Source: Phycisphaerae bacterium (GTDB lineage: Bacteria > Planctomycetota > Phycisphaerae > Phycisphaerales > SM1A02). From it: a stretch of DNA of 8,863 nucleotides. The stretch lies in assembly GCA_002862325.1 (NCBI GenBank), contig PKCT01000305.1, positions 1-8,863 on the forward strand, written 5' to 3'. This document shows positions 1-8,030 of this stretch, in pieces. A program made the position numbers and the translations under genes. Each line of letters begins with the position of its first letter. Positions within the stretch are counted from its first letter, which is position 1. Under the pieces are notes generated by a model that worked only from the letters and a program-made list of their open reading frames with translations, did no database searches and was not told the origin of the DNA.

Positions 1-710
1 CCGATCGAGCGCCGCGTCGACCAGTCGATGCGGCATCCGACCCCGACGTAGGGCGAGACCCAGGTCCGGTTCGAACCGACCTGGCCGAGTCCCGACACGT
101 CGTAGGTCTGGTCGATGTTGAGGATCCTCGCGCCGCCGACGAGTTCGACCGCGACGTCGACGTGTCCGTTGGATTCGTGGTCCGGCCGGGGATCGCTCCA
201 GGCGAACCGCTGGGCGCGGAGGGGCGTGAAGAACGCCCAGCTCGCCTCGCCGTTGATCGACCAGACGTCGACCTGGCTGTCGACGAGCGTGCCCTGCGCC
301 ACCCGAGTGCCGTTGATGATCGACGACTGCTTCAGGGAACCGTTGCCCCCGACGCTCACCAGATAGCCACCCACGACGGCCCGCCAGCGACCGGATTCGA
401 ATTCGAATTCACCACTGAAGATCGGCCGCGAGTCGTCGAGCGAGAGATCGTCCCCGGCGTCCAGCGTCGTACCACCTTCACCGAGAGTGATGTCGCCTTC
501 GAGCCTCGGAACCCAGACGCCGAGGGTGACCTCCAGTTCCGGCCGCTGCTGGACCGCCGCGAGCGCATCCATGTCCGGCGGAGCGTCCTCGGCCCAGGTG
601 GATCCGACCACCAGAAGCGACGTCGTCAGGACCGCGAGCGCGCTGGGTTTAATCGCGAGGTTGCGTCGTCGAACCGGGGATGCGGGGGGTCGAGGCACGG
701 ATTGATCCAT
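1..710 (-). CDS. Exported beta-barrel-like outer membrane protein, C-terminus cut off by window edge
   Basis: Reading the minus strand from the ATG at 710 gives 236 codons with no stop before the left edge, so the 3' end is missing. Residues 1-41 look like a signal peptide: basic stretch RRR at 14-16, hydrophobic core around LAVLTTSLLVVG, and likely cleavage after STWA, before EDAPP. The mature part is rich in alternating polar/hydrophobic and aromatic segments (ELEVTLGVWVP, EFEFESGRWRAVVGGYLVSV, VDVWSINGEASWAFF, VDVAVELVGGARILNI, WVSPYVGVGCRIDW), the pattern of outer-membrane beta strands. The pattern 'VGGAR...' followed by 'SPYVGVG.R' recalls bacterial outer-membrane barrel proteins of unknown role. 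The EFEFE strand is encoded by a short ATTCGA repeat at 395-410. The gene is divergent from arfB, with only 44 bases between the starts. No specific family or substrate is recognised. The coding call is firm; the barrel assignment is inference. Confidence 0.8.
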   Translation of the reverse strand, partial: MDQSVPRPPASPVRRRNLAIKPSALAVLTTSLLVVGSTWAEDAPPDMDALAAVQQRPELEVTLGVWVPRLEGDITLGEGGTTLDAGDDLSLDDSRPIFSGEFEFESGRWRAVVGGYLVSVGGNGSLKQSSIINGTRVAQGTLVDSQVDVWSINGEASWAFFTPLRAQRFAWSDPRPDHESNGHVDVAVELVGGARILNIDQTYDVSGLGQVGSNRTWVSPYVGVGCRIDWSTRRSI

Positions 711-740
711 TTGCGAGGGGGACTCGGTGAACGGTCGATC

Positions 741-746
741 TACGAT
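741..746 (+). promoter_or_regulatory. Candidate -10 box for a leaderless arfB transcript
   Basis: TACGAT fits the TANNNT -10 pattern and ends 8 bases before the arfB ATG at 755, so initiation would fall on or near the start codon. No convincing -35 hexamer is visible at the usual spacing. The overlapping minus-strand TACCAT (745-750) could be the -10 box of the divergent barrel gene, which would then have a leader of about 28 bases. Confidence 0.35.
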
Positions 747-754
747 GGTACGCG

Positions 755-1219
755 ATGACCGACGAATCGCCTCAACCTCGACCCGACCGGCCGACCAACG
801 CGGTCCGGCTGGGAAACGGCGCCTGGTGCATGCCGGACGACCTGCGGTGGTCGTTCGCCCGCAGCGGAGGGCCGGGCGGACAGAACGTCAACAAGGTCTC
901 GACCAAGGCGGAGCTCCGCATCGCCCTGTCGTCGCTTCGCCGATTCGGCCCGGACGATCGAGCACGACTCGAGACGACCGCGGGCAGGTTTCTGACCGCC
1001 TCGGGCGAGATCCTGGTCACGGCGGACGAGACCCGAAGCCAGGCGGACAATCGCGAGATCTGCCTGTCGAGATTGAAGTCGATCGTCACCGCCGCCACCA
1101 CCCGTCCCAAGGTCCGCAAGAAGACCAAGCCCAGTCGCGGTGCGAAGGAGCGACGATTGAAGGACAAGCGGGTCTCGAGCGAGAAGAAGCAGCGTCGCAA
1201 CTGGAAGCCCGGCGACTGA
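755..1219 (+). CDS. arfB: Peptidyl-tRNA hydrolase ArfB-type ribosome rescue factor (single GGQ domain)
   Basis: A 154-residue protein with the release-factor catalytic domain. The motif SGGPGGQNVNKVSTK places the catalytic GGQ at residues 41-43. This tripeptide enters the peptidyl transferase centre and hydrolyses peptidyl-tRNA. There is no codon-recognition domain. Instead, the last ~40 residues form a strongly basic tail (RPKVRKKTKPSRG...KKQRRNWKPGD), which in ArfB/YaeJ sits in the empty mRNA channel of stalled ribosomes. Length is close to E. coli ArfB (about 140 residues). Residues 1-25 are a variable leader before the conserved domain. The ATG at 755 has no Shine-Dalgarno but has a TACGAT box 8 bases upstream. 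The gene is divergent from the barrel gene and convergent with purM. It could also be called a generic 'class I peptide chain release factor domain protein'; the basic tail favours ArfB. Confidence 0.9.
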   Translation: MTDESPQPRPDRPTNAVRLGNGAWCMPDDLRWSFARSGGPGGQNVNKVSTKAELRIALSSLRRFGPDDRARLETTAGRFLTASGEILVTADETRSQADNREICLSRLKSIVTAATTRPKVRKKTKPSRGAKERRLKDKRVSSEKKQRRNWKPGD

Positions 1220-1228
1220 GGGCCGGGC
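1207..1228 (+). terminator. GC-rich hairpin enclosing the arfB stop codon
   Basis: The arm gcccggc (1207-1213) pairs perfectly with gccgggc (1222-1228) around an 8-base loop. The stem is seven G/C pairs and the loop holds the arfB TGA (1217-1219). There is no T-run after it on either strand, so it is not a classical intrinsic terminator. It could stall polymerase, block 3' exonucleases between the convergent arfB and purM genes, or be processed by RNase. GC-rich DNA produces such stems by chance, so the functional claim is weak. Confidence 0.3.
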
Positions 1229-1259
1229 GCGACCGCCGAAGCGGGGACGCGGGAGTTCT

Positions 1260-2360
<1,101 letters not shown>

Positions 2361-2366
2361 GATCGA

Positions 2367-2372
2367 ATTCTA
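2367..2372 (-). promoter_or_regulatory. Candidate -10 box of purM (leaderless)
   Basis: On the minus strand this reads TAGAAT, one base from the TATAAT consensus, ending 6 bases before the GTG at 2360. Initiation 6-7 bases downstream would place the first transcript base on the start codon. No clear -35 hexamer is visible. This box is the main reason for preferring the GTG start over the ATG at 2315. Confidence 0.45.
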
Positions 2373-2467
2373 CGCGCTCCCATCGATCGAATCGGGCCGA
2401 TCGCCCGGTATCCACAAGGTTGGTTCGAACGGGATCCTGATCGGTCGTCCGCCCCGAGTGGATCCGC

Positions 2468-2473
2468 TATCCT
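2468..2473 (+). promoter_or_regulatory. Candidate -10 box of sucD (leaderless)
   Basis: TATCCT lies 9 bases before the sucD ATG at 2483, and no Shine-Dalgarno-like purine run separates them. The 122-base region 2361-2482 holds no gene. It serves the divergent purM and sucD genes and contains a small cgggc-N5-gcccg inverted repeat at 2393-2407 near its middle. Confidence 0.4.
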
Positions 2474-2482
2474 GTACGGACT

Positions 2483-3439
2483 ATGGCCATTCTCGTTGAC
2501 GGAAACACCAAGGTCCTCTGCCAGGGCATCACCGGCTCGTTCGGCGCATTCCACACCAAGGGCTGCCACGACTACGGCACCAAGCTGGTGGGTGGCGTGA
2601 CGCCCGGCAAGGGCGGCACCACCAATCCCGACGGCATCCCGATCTTCGACACGGTGCGAGAGGCCGTCGACGAGACCGGCGCGGATGCGACCATGATCTT
2701 CGTGCCGCCCCCCTTCGCGGCGGACGCGATCCTCGAAGCGGCCGACGCAGGCGTCAGCGTGGTGTGCGCGATCACCGAGGGCATCCCGGTCCAGGACATG
2801 GTCCGGACCAGGGCCATCCTCAAGGACTATCCCGACATCGTTCTCATCGGCCCCAACTGCCCCGGCATCATCACGCCCGGTCGCAGGGTCTCGGGCCAGG
2901 GCGCCGAAGCGGTCTTCGAGGACGGTTGCAAGATCGGCATCATGCCCGGCTACATCCACACCGCCAAGGCGGACGCGGCGACCGGAAAGGCGATCGGCGT
3001 GATCAGCCGGTCCGGCACCCTGACCTACGAAGCGGTCTGGCAGACCTCGGTCCTCGGCATCGGCCAGTCGACCTGCGTCGGCATCGGTGGCGACCCCGTC
3101 CGCGGCGCCGGGTTCATCGACCTGGTCGAACGATTCGAGGCCGATCCGGACACCGACGGCATCATCGTGATCGGCGAGATCGGCGGGACCGACGAGATCG
3201 AGGCCGCGCACTGGATCAAGTCGAACGTCAAGAAGCCCGTCGCCGCGTTCATCGCCGGTCGCACCGCGCCTCCCGGCAAGCGGATGGGCCACGCCGGTGC
3301 GATCATCGGTGGTGCCGAGGACACGGCCGAGGCCAAGATCGCCGCCTTCCGAGAATGCGGAATCCAGGTCGCCGAGAGTCCATCCGACCTTGGTTCGACA
3401 ATGGCTCTCGCCCTCGGCATCGAAGTCGCGACGGTCTGA
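2483..3439 (+). CDS. sucD: Succinate-CoA ligase (ADP/GDP-forming), alpha subunit
   Basis: SucD, with SucC, interconverts succinyl-CoA and succinate with substrate-level phosphorylation in the TCA cycle. The 318-residue product has the CoA-binding Rossmann domain (CQGITGSFGAFH from residue 13, GGVTPGKGGTT 37-47), ITEGIP (97-102), GPNCPGIITPG (123-133), ISRSGTLTYEAVWQTS (174-189), GIGGDP (200-205), GEIGG (231-235) and the active-site loop GKRMGHAGAI with phosphohistidine His270. It is longer than E. coli SucD (about 289 residues). Compared with the E. coli sequence as I recall it, there is an extra stretch of about 15 residues at 134-148, between ITPG and CKIGI, and about 7 more at 162-168, just before the second domain. 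sucC usually lies directly upstream, but here the upstream gene is divergent purM and the downstream one is an unrelated hydrolase. SucC must therefore be encoded elsewhere. Confidence 0.96.
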   Translation: MAILVDGNTKVLCQGITGSFGAFHTKGCHDYGTKLVGGVTPGKGGTTNPDGIPIFDTVREAVDETGADATMIFVPPPFAADAILEAADAGVSVVCAITEGIPVQDMVRTRAILKDYPDIVLIGPNCPGIITPGRRVSGQGAEAVFEDGCKIGIMPGYIHTAKADAATGKAIGVISRSGTLTYEAVWQTSVLGIGQSTCVGIGGDPVRGAGFIDLVERFEADPDTDGIIVIGEIGGTDEIEAAHWIKSNVKKPVAAFIAGRTAPPGKRMGHAGAIIGGAEDTAEAKIAAFRECGIQVAESPSDLGSTMALALGIEVATV

Positions 3440-3501
3440 ATCGATCCGCTGGACGTCTTCGACTTCCGGAATCGACGCTGCGAACGAGCGTGGACCACTG
3501 A

Positions 3502-3507
3502 TAGCAT
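3502..3507 (+). promoter_or_regulatory. Candidate extended -10 box of the SGNH hydrolase gene (leaderless)
   Basis: TAGCAT preceded by TGa (3499-3501) matches an extended -10 pattern, TGnTANNNT, and ends 6 bases before the ATG at 3514. There is no Shine-Dalgarno. It lies in the 74-base gap after sucD, so this gene may have its own start of transcription rather than depending on sucD read-through. Confidence 0.4.
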
Positions 3508-3513
3508 GCAGTC

Positions 3514-4443
3514 ATGACCTCGCGCCGACGACGCCTCCCCTCGATGCTGACGAGCGTTCTCGCCGCGCTGCTCTGCGGAGACGTGATCTTCGCCGAACCG
3601 CCCGAGACGGTCGACCGCGTCGCCGTGATCGGTGCAAGCGCCTCCGACGGCTTCGGTGCCTACTACTGGCGACTCGACGACGGCACCCGGGTCCGCGATC
3701 GCGTCGATCTGGCCGAGCTGTTCCGGTCCGCCAGCGGCGAATCCCTCGTCGTGTCGGATCTCGCGACCGCCCAGTTCTTCGCCAACCCCGCGGGCATCGG
3801 CACCCAGATCGTGGACCGGACGATCAAGTCCGATCCGGACGTCGTGATCGCGATCGATTTCCTCTTCTGGTTCGGCTACGGCACCGTCGGCATCGACGCC
3901 CGTCGCATCCGGACCGACGAGAAGCGCCTCGCCATGCTCGAGTTCGGACTGGAACTGCTCGATCGCATCGATGTCCCGATCGTGGTCGGGGACATCCCCG
4001 ACATGTCCGCGGCCTCGGGGGGCGTGCTCCTACCGAGCGCCGTCCCCTCCGAGGAGATGCGTACGCGTATCAATCGACGAATCCGGGAATGGGCGGCCGA
4101 ACGTGACCGAGTCGTCGTGTTCCCACTGTCGGATCTGCACGGCCGACTCGGCCGCGGCGAGGCGGTCCGCATCGGCGACCAGCTGCTGCCCGCGGCCGAA
4201 CGCGACCGGATGCTGCAACGCGATCGTCTGCACCCCACGCTGGGCGGCCTGTTGGCGATCCTGGCCGAACTCGACGTGGTGATCAGAGCGGACGAAGAAC
4301 TGGCCGAACGCATGCCTCCACTGGAGGTCGACTTCGAGACCCTTCGTACCCGGATCCGCGGCTATCCCCCCGAGGACGAGTCCAAGATCGAATCGGAGAT
4401 CGAGTCAGAGATCGAGTCGGCGCCGAGCCGGACGTCCGAGTGA
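3514..4443 (+). CDS. Exported SGNH/GDSL-type hydrolase-like protein
   Basis: A 309-residue protein. Residues 1-27 look like a signal peptide: RRRR near the start, the core LTSVLAALLCGDVIFA, and cleavage likely before EPPE. Block I of the SGNH fold is VAVIGASASDGFG (36-48), with Ser42 in the nucleophile position of the usual GDS. The last block is DRLHPT, giving Asp237 and His240 in the DxxH catalytic arrangement. Between them lie AIDFLFWFGYG (113-123) and VPIVVGDIPDM (154-164), matching the central strands. I cannot place the oxyanion Asn of block III with confidence; FWFGYG occupies that region. Such enzymes are esterases, lipases or polysaccharide deacylases; the substrate is unknown. The C-terminus is an acidic low-complexity tail (KIESEIESEIES, 291-302) encoded by a 12-base repeat. 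The gene ends 9 bases from the convergent C25-like gene. The fold call is fairly sure, the activity less so. Confidence 0.8.
   Translation: MTSRRRRLPSMLTSVLAALLCGDVIFAEPPETVDRVAVIGASASDGFGAYYWRLDDGTRVRDRVDLAELFRSASGESLVVSDLATAQFFANPAGIGTQIVDRTIKSDPDVVIAIDFLFWFGYGTVGIDARRIRTDEKRLAMLEFGLELLDRIDVPIVVGDIPDMSAASGGVLLPSAVPSEEMRTRINRRIREWAAERDRVVVFPLSDLHGRLGRGEAVRIGDQLLPAAERDRMLQRDRLHPTLGGLLAILAELDVVIRADEELAERMPPLEVDFETLRTRIRGYPPEDESKIESEIESEIESAPSRTSE
4384..4419 (+). repeat. Three tandem 12-base repeats in the SGNH hydrolase tail
   Basis: The units aagatcgaatcg, gagatcgagtca and gagatcgagtcg (4384-4395, 4396-4407, 4408-4419) differ by one to three bases. They encode (K/E)IES three times. Because the unit is a multiple of three, copy-number change by slippage would lengthen or shorten the acidic tail without a frameshift. 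Confidence 0.8.
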
Positions 4444-4452
4444 GCCGCCGGG

Positions 4453-6444
4453 CTATTGACCGATGAGCTTCTTCAACGCCTTGCGTCGCGCGTCGTCGGT
4501 CACCGTCTCGAGCCGGCGTTCGACCGCGGCGCGACTGGCACCGGTTCCGACCACCCGATCGAGATGCGGCCCCAGCCTTCGAAGATCGACCGCGTCGATG
4601 GGCGCTCGGGCCTCGCCCGCGAGCACCAGCAGGATCTCGGGATCCTTGATGTTCAAGAGTTGGGGCGTGGCGAGATGCCAGAGCATGTCCCGAGCCTCCC
4701 CATCCCGGTCCTCGATCGAGGTGAGGCGATAGGCGTCGACGAACGCCGCCCAGTCCCGTGCACGGAAGAGGGGACCGAGCGCCACCCGCGCCGCCTTGGC
4801 GACCGTGACGCGATCCTCGTTCGTCCGGATGAACCGCCATACACCTCGGGCCACCTCGTCCTGACCGAACAGGACGAGATCGGACATCGCTTCGACCGCT
4901 CGCCCCGGCTCTTCACGCAGCGTCTCCATCAACGCCCGCGTCGACGCCCGCAGATCCATCGCGTCCGGTGGCGCGAAATCGGAGGAGGCGGGCATGCGCT
5001 TCCGCGGCTGAATTCGATCCGATGGCGCCAGCATGAGCGGATCACCGATGGCCGCGATTTTCCAGACCCCCGACATCATGCCTTCGCCCGGCCAGTATCG
5101 CCCTGCGATCAGAAAAGGCACGCCCGCGCTGATGCGTTCCAGCTGGATCTTGGGTGGTACGAACGCCATGAGGAACGGCTCGTCCACGCTGCCGAGGAAA
5201 CCGTACACACCGCGTTCGAGGAACCGCCCCCCGACCGAGTCGCGATCGTCCGGGCGTTGCAGCGAGAAGGAGTGGACCATGCTCACGACCATCGGATGAT
5301 CGAGCACCGGAAGATCCTGGGACCGCAGCCTGGCGTTCTTGAACAGATGGAAGACGTCCCTGAAGCCATGCGAGTTGAGATAGAAGACGTCGGCGGAGAT
5401 CCCGCCCATCACCAGCCGCAACCAGTTCTCTCCGCTGGCCGACCGATCGGAGTTGAGGCTCACCTCGTAGCCCCGGTCCGGAAGCTTCTCCGCGATCTCG
5501 TCCATGTCGTAGACGGCCCACGGTCCCGATCGCTCGTAGCCGGACACCAGCCAGATGTCCGTGCGCGGAAGGAACAACGAGCTCATCGCCATCGACGCCG
5601 CCCGCGCCTCGTCGCCCCAGATCGTCCCGACGTACCCCCAGCGGTCACCGCGATCGTCGCGGCCCAACGCATCGGTGGTCGCGTAGGGACCGGTTCCCGG
5701 ATCGAGGGCCGCATGCCACACCTGCGCCGCCTTCGGAACCGCCATGCGGCACTTGATGGGCATCCGCTTGCACACCGTCACCGTGTCGATGTCGTCGCCC
5801 ATCTCCCGCCAGCGCAGGTCGGTCCGATCGACCTCGGCCCGCAGGAAGCGCTCGAAGTCCGCCAGCGTGCTCGAAGGCATCTCACCGTCCACCGGACCGA
5901 GATCGACGTCGTGGAAGACGACGGGAAGGCCCCTTCCCGCCCCAAGCGCCACCGCCGCCGTCCAGGCGGGGTCGTCCGGATCCGCGACCACGATCCCGGG
6001 CGGCGTCCAGCCGAGCAGTTCGAACCGCTCGACGAGGGAATCGGCGTCCCGAACGCCGTCGCCCGCCCAGACCGATTCGATGGTCGTGACGATGTCCGCC
6101 TCGAGCTTCTGGGGTTCGATCTCGCCGGCAGACGCGACTCGAAGGATCACGTCCGGCGCAAAGCGACGGATGAAACCGGCCGCGTGCGGATCGTCCTCGA
6201 ACAGGATCGGCCATTGACCGCGGATCGACCATCGAGCGATCTCCTGAAGATACGTGCGGGCGTCGGGAACCAGCACGACCTGGGAGACCACCGGAAAGTT
6301 GCGCTCGCACGCGTGGACCCGTGCGCCGAGCTTGAGGGCCCAGGGCATGTCGGTCCGATCGACCTGGCCGGAGGCGGCGGCCCCGAGCAGTCCCGTGCCG
6401 AGGAGGCCCGCGACGAAACGACTCGACCGGCGACGAACCGTCAT
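4453..6444 (-). CDS. Exported C25 (gingipain)/caspase-like fold protein with substituted nucleophile, unknown function
   Basis: The start is taken as the ATG at 6444, overlapping the glpD stop (ATGA); this gives 663 residues and puts a signal peptide at the N-terminus (VRRRSSRF, then VAGLLGTGLLGAAASG, cleavage near residue 26). An upstream in-frame start at 6504 would bury that signal. Residues ~50-200 contain alternating beta/alpha segments (VVLVPDARTYLQEIARW, PGIVVADPDD). Residues ~290-475 resemble the catalytic half of clan CD/C25 peptidases: DIWLVSGYE, ADVFYLNSHG with His359, PMVVSMVHSFS (384-394), GRFLERGVYGFLGSVDEPF (406-423), and IGDPLML (466-472), matching the FGDP-type motif near the end of C25 domains. 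The nucleophile Cys expected about 32-33 residues after the His is replaced by His391/Ser392. Residues ~495-663 are predicted mostly helical. The only cysteines in the mature protein are 46, 225 and 232. It may be a non-catalytic binding or scaffold protein. Fold call moderate; function unknown. Confidence 0.8.
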   Translation of the reverse strand: MTVRRRSSRFVAGLLGTGLLGAAASGQVDRTDMPWALKLGARVHACERNFPVVSQVVLVPDARTYLQEIARWSIRGQWPILFEDDPHAAGFIRRFAPDVILRVASAGEIEPQKLEADIVTTIESVWAGDGVRDADSLVERFELLGWTPPGIVVADPDDPAWTAAVALGAGRGLPVVFHDVDLGPVDGEMPSSTLADFERFLRAEVDRTDLRWREMGDDIDTVTVCKRMPIKCRMAVPKAAQVWHAALDPGTGPYATTDALGRDDRGDRWGYVGTIWGDEARAASMAMSSLFLPRTDIWLVSGYERSGPWAVYDMDEIAEKLPDRGYEVSLNSDRSASGENWLRLVMGGISADVFYLNSHGFRDVFHLFKNARLRSQDLPVLDHPMVVSMVHSFSLQRPDDRDSVGGRFLERGVYGFLGSVDEPFLMAFVPPKIQLERISAGVPFLIAGRYWPGEGMMSGVWKIAAIGDPLMLAPSDRIQPRKRMPASSDFAPPDAMDLRASTRALMETLREEPGRAVEAMSDLVLFGQDEVARGVWRFIRTNEDRVTVAKAARVALGPLFRARDWAAFVDAYRLTSIEDRDGEARDMLWHLATPQLLNIKDPEILLVLAGEARAPIDAVDLRRLGPHLDRVVGTGASRAAVERRLETVTDDARRKALKKLIGQ

Positions 6445-8030
6445 GTCGACAACCTGTACCCGGCGGCCAGTGACTGATACGCCGTCACCTCGTCGTTGAT
6501 CCACGACTGGTCGCGTCCCAACTCGGAAGCCAGCAGCGTGGCGACCTTCGGCGCGATCTCGAGGCTCGCCTCGGCGTCGAGCAGGAGACTCCGGGTTCGT
6601 CGAGCCAGCGCGTCCTCCAGTCCCACCGCCATCTCGGATCGGGCCGCGTAGACGAACTCGGCGCCCGAATAGGGAAGGTCGGGATGAAGCGGGGATGCGA
6701 GCGCGTCGTCGGCCGCCGCGAGCTCCGCGACCTCCGCCGCGTCGCTTCCGTACATTCGATGGGGATCGTGCCGTGGAAGTGCGGGATCCTCACGATCGAG
6801 CGCGCCGTGCACCTGGAGCGACTCGGTCACGCACCCGCGATCCTCGAGACCGCCAACCGCGATCACGCGACTCATGGTGTCCTCCGCCATCTTGCGGTAC
6901 GTCGTCCACTTTCCGCCGACGATCGTCACCACCCCCGACGAGGACACGAAGACTTCGTGGTTCCGCGAGATGGACTTCGTCGCGGCTCCCGTCCCTCCCG
7001 GATGGACGAGCGGCCGCTGTCCCGCGAAGACGGCCTTGACGTCGGACGGGGATGGATCGTCGGAGAGGTAACGATTCGCGTTGCGGAGGATGAACTCGAC
7101 TTCGTCGGGGAGCGCCCTCGGCTCGAGCTCCGCCCGAGGCATCGGCGTGTCGGTGGTTCCCACCACGACGCGATGGTGCCACGGGATCACGAAGAGCACC
7201 CGGCCGTCGTCGGTGTGCGGAACCATGATCGCGGTGTCCGAGGGCTGGAACTTCCGATCGAGCACCAGGTGCACCCCCTGGGCCGGCTCGATCACCGCGG
7301 GCGCGTCGGGCTCGTCGATTCGACGCAGTTCGTCGGCGAAGATACCGCACGCGTTCACCACCGCGGCCGCCTTGATGGTGAATTCGTCCTCGTCGGCCCC
7401 TCCCTCGTCCCTCACGATCACGCCTCGACACTGCCCGTCCTCCTTGAGGAACGAGATCACCCGGCAGCGGTTCGCGATGGCCGCTCCGTGATCGGCCGCG
7501 GTGCGGGCGAGCGAGATGGCCAGACGTGCGTCGTCGAACTGACCGTCGAAGTATCGAACTCCTCCCTTGAGGTCGCGCGTCTCCACGTTCGGAATCTCGG
7601 CGATCGTCTCGTCCTTGGAGAGACTTCGACTCGGCGCGATGTTCAGCTTTCCGGCGAGGAGGTCGTACGCCTTGAGACCCGCACCGTAGAACGGCCCCTC
7701 CCACCACTTGTATCTGGGGACGATGAATGCGAGGTCGCGAACGATGTGCGGCGCGTTGCGATAGAGGAGACCTCGTTCACGCAACGCCTCGGTCACCAGA
7801 CCGATGTCCATCTGCTCGAGGTAGCGGACACCCCCATGCACCAGTTTCGTGCTTCGGCTGCTCGTCCCCTTGGCGAAGTCGTCGGCTTCGACCAGCGCCG
7901 TCCTGTATCCCCGACTCGCGGCGTCGACGGCGACGCCGAGGCCGGTCGCACCACCCCCGATCACCAGGACGTCGAACGTCTCGTCGCGCAAGCGAGCCAC
8001 CATGTCGTCACGTCTGAATGCCGTCGTCAT
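6441..8030 (-). CDS. glpD: Aerobic glycerol-3-phosphate dehydrogenase (FAD-dependent)
   Basis: GlpD oxidises sn-glycerol-3-phosphate to dihydroxyacetone phosphate at the inner face of the cytoplasmic membrane, passing electrons through FAD to quinone. The 529-residue product has the dinucleotide-binding motif DVLVIGGGATGLG (20-32), then GTSSRSTKLVHGGVRYLEQ (55-73), a GlpD family signature around the FAD/substrate site. It has VVGTTDTP and VTIVGGKWTTYRKMA further on, and a C-terminal helical DAO_C domain (LPYSGAEFVYAARSEMA...). The length is typical of the family. The start at 8030 is preceded by a strong Shine-Dalgarno (aggaggaacg directly before ATG), and the ATG overlaps the glpK stop by four bases. 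A longer in-frame start at 8081 would lie inside glpK and lacks support. The gene is the middle member of a coupled minus-strand unit and its stop overlaps the next ATG. No frameshift or missing motif is seen. Confidence 0.95.
   Translation of the reverse strand: MTTAFRRDDMVARLRDETFDVLVIGGGATGLGVAVDAASRGYRTALVEADDFAKGTSSRSTKLVHGGVRYLEQMDIGLVTEALRERGLLYRNAPHIVRDLAFIVPRYKWWEGPFYGAGLKAYDLLAGKLNIAPSRSLSKDETIAEIPNVETRDLKGGVRYFDGQFDDARLAISLARTAADHGAAIANRCRVISFLKEDGQCRGVIVRDEGGADEDEFTIKAAAVVNACGIFADELRRIDEPDAPAVIEPAQGVHLVLDRKFQPSDTAIMVPHTDDGRVLFVIPWHHRVVVGTTDTPMPRAELEPRALPDEVEFILRNANRYLSDDPSPSDVKAVFAGQRPLVHPGGTGAATKSISRNHEVFVSSSGVVTIVGGKWTTYRKMAEDTMSRVIAVGGLEDRGCVTESLQVHGALDREDPALPRHDPHRMYGSDAAEVAELAAADDALASPLHPDLPYSGAEFVYAARSEMAVGLEDALARRTRSLLLDAEASLEIAPKVATLLASELGRDQSWINDEVTAYQSLAAGYRLST
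8027..8030 (-). other. ATGA overlap joining glpK stop and glpD start
   Basis: The glpK stop TGA (8029-8027) and the glpD ATG (8030-8028) share four bases, and an AGGAGG Shine-Dalgarno sits inside the last glpK codons. The same ATGA arrangement joins glpD to the C25-like gene at 6441-6444. This is the usual signature of translational coupling within one transcript. Confidence 0.85.

Noticed and set aside
395..410. Short ATTCGA tandem repeat
   Set aside because: It is explained by coding for the Glu-Phe alternation of a predicted beta strand in the barrel protein and is too short to be a separate element.
162..758. A 198-codon plus-strand open frame at the left end
   Set aside because: The minus-strand frame from 710 has a signal peptide and regular beta-strand pattern; the plus frame is compositionally shadow-like and overlaps the arfB start.
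2393..2407. Inverted repeat cgggc-N5-gcccg between purM and sucD
   Set aside because: Five-base arms are too short to claim an operator in GC-rich DNA, and it does not overlap either proposed -10 box.
4456..6477. A 673-codon plus-strand open frame opposite the C25-like gene
   Set aside because: It is an antisense shadow produced by high-GC codon bias: its translation is Arg/His/Asp-rich with no recognisable domain, while the minus-strand frame has a signal peptide, ordered motifs and operon overlaps.
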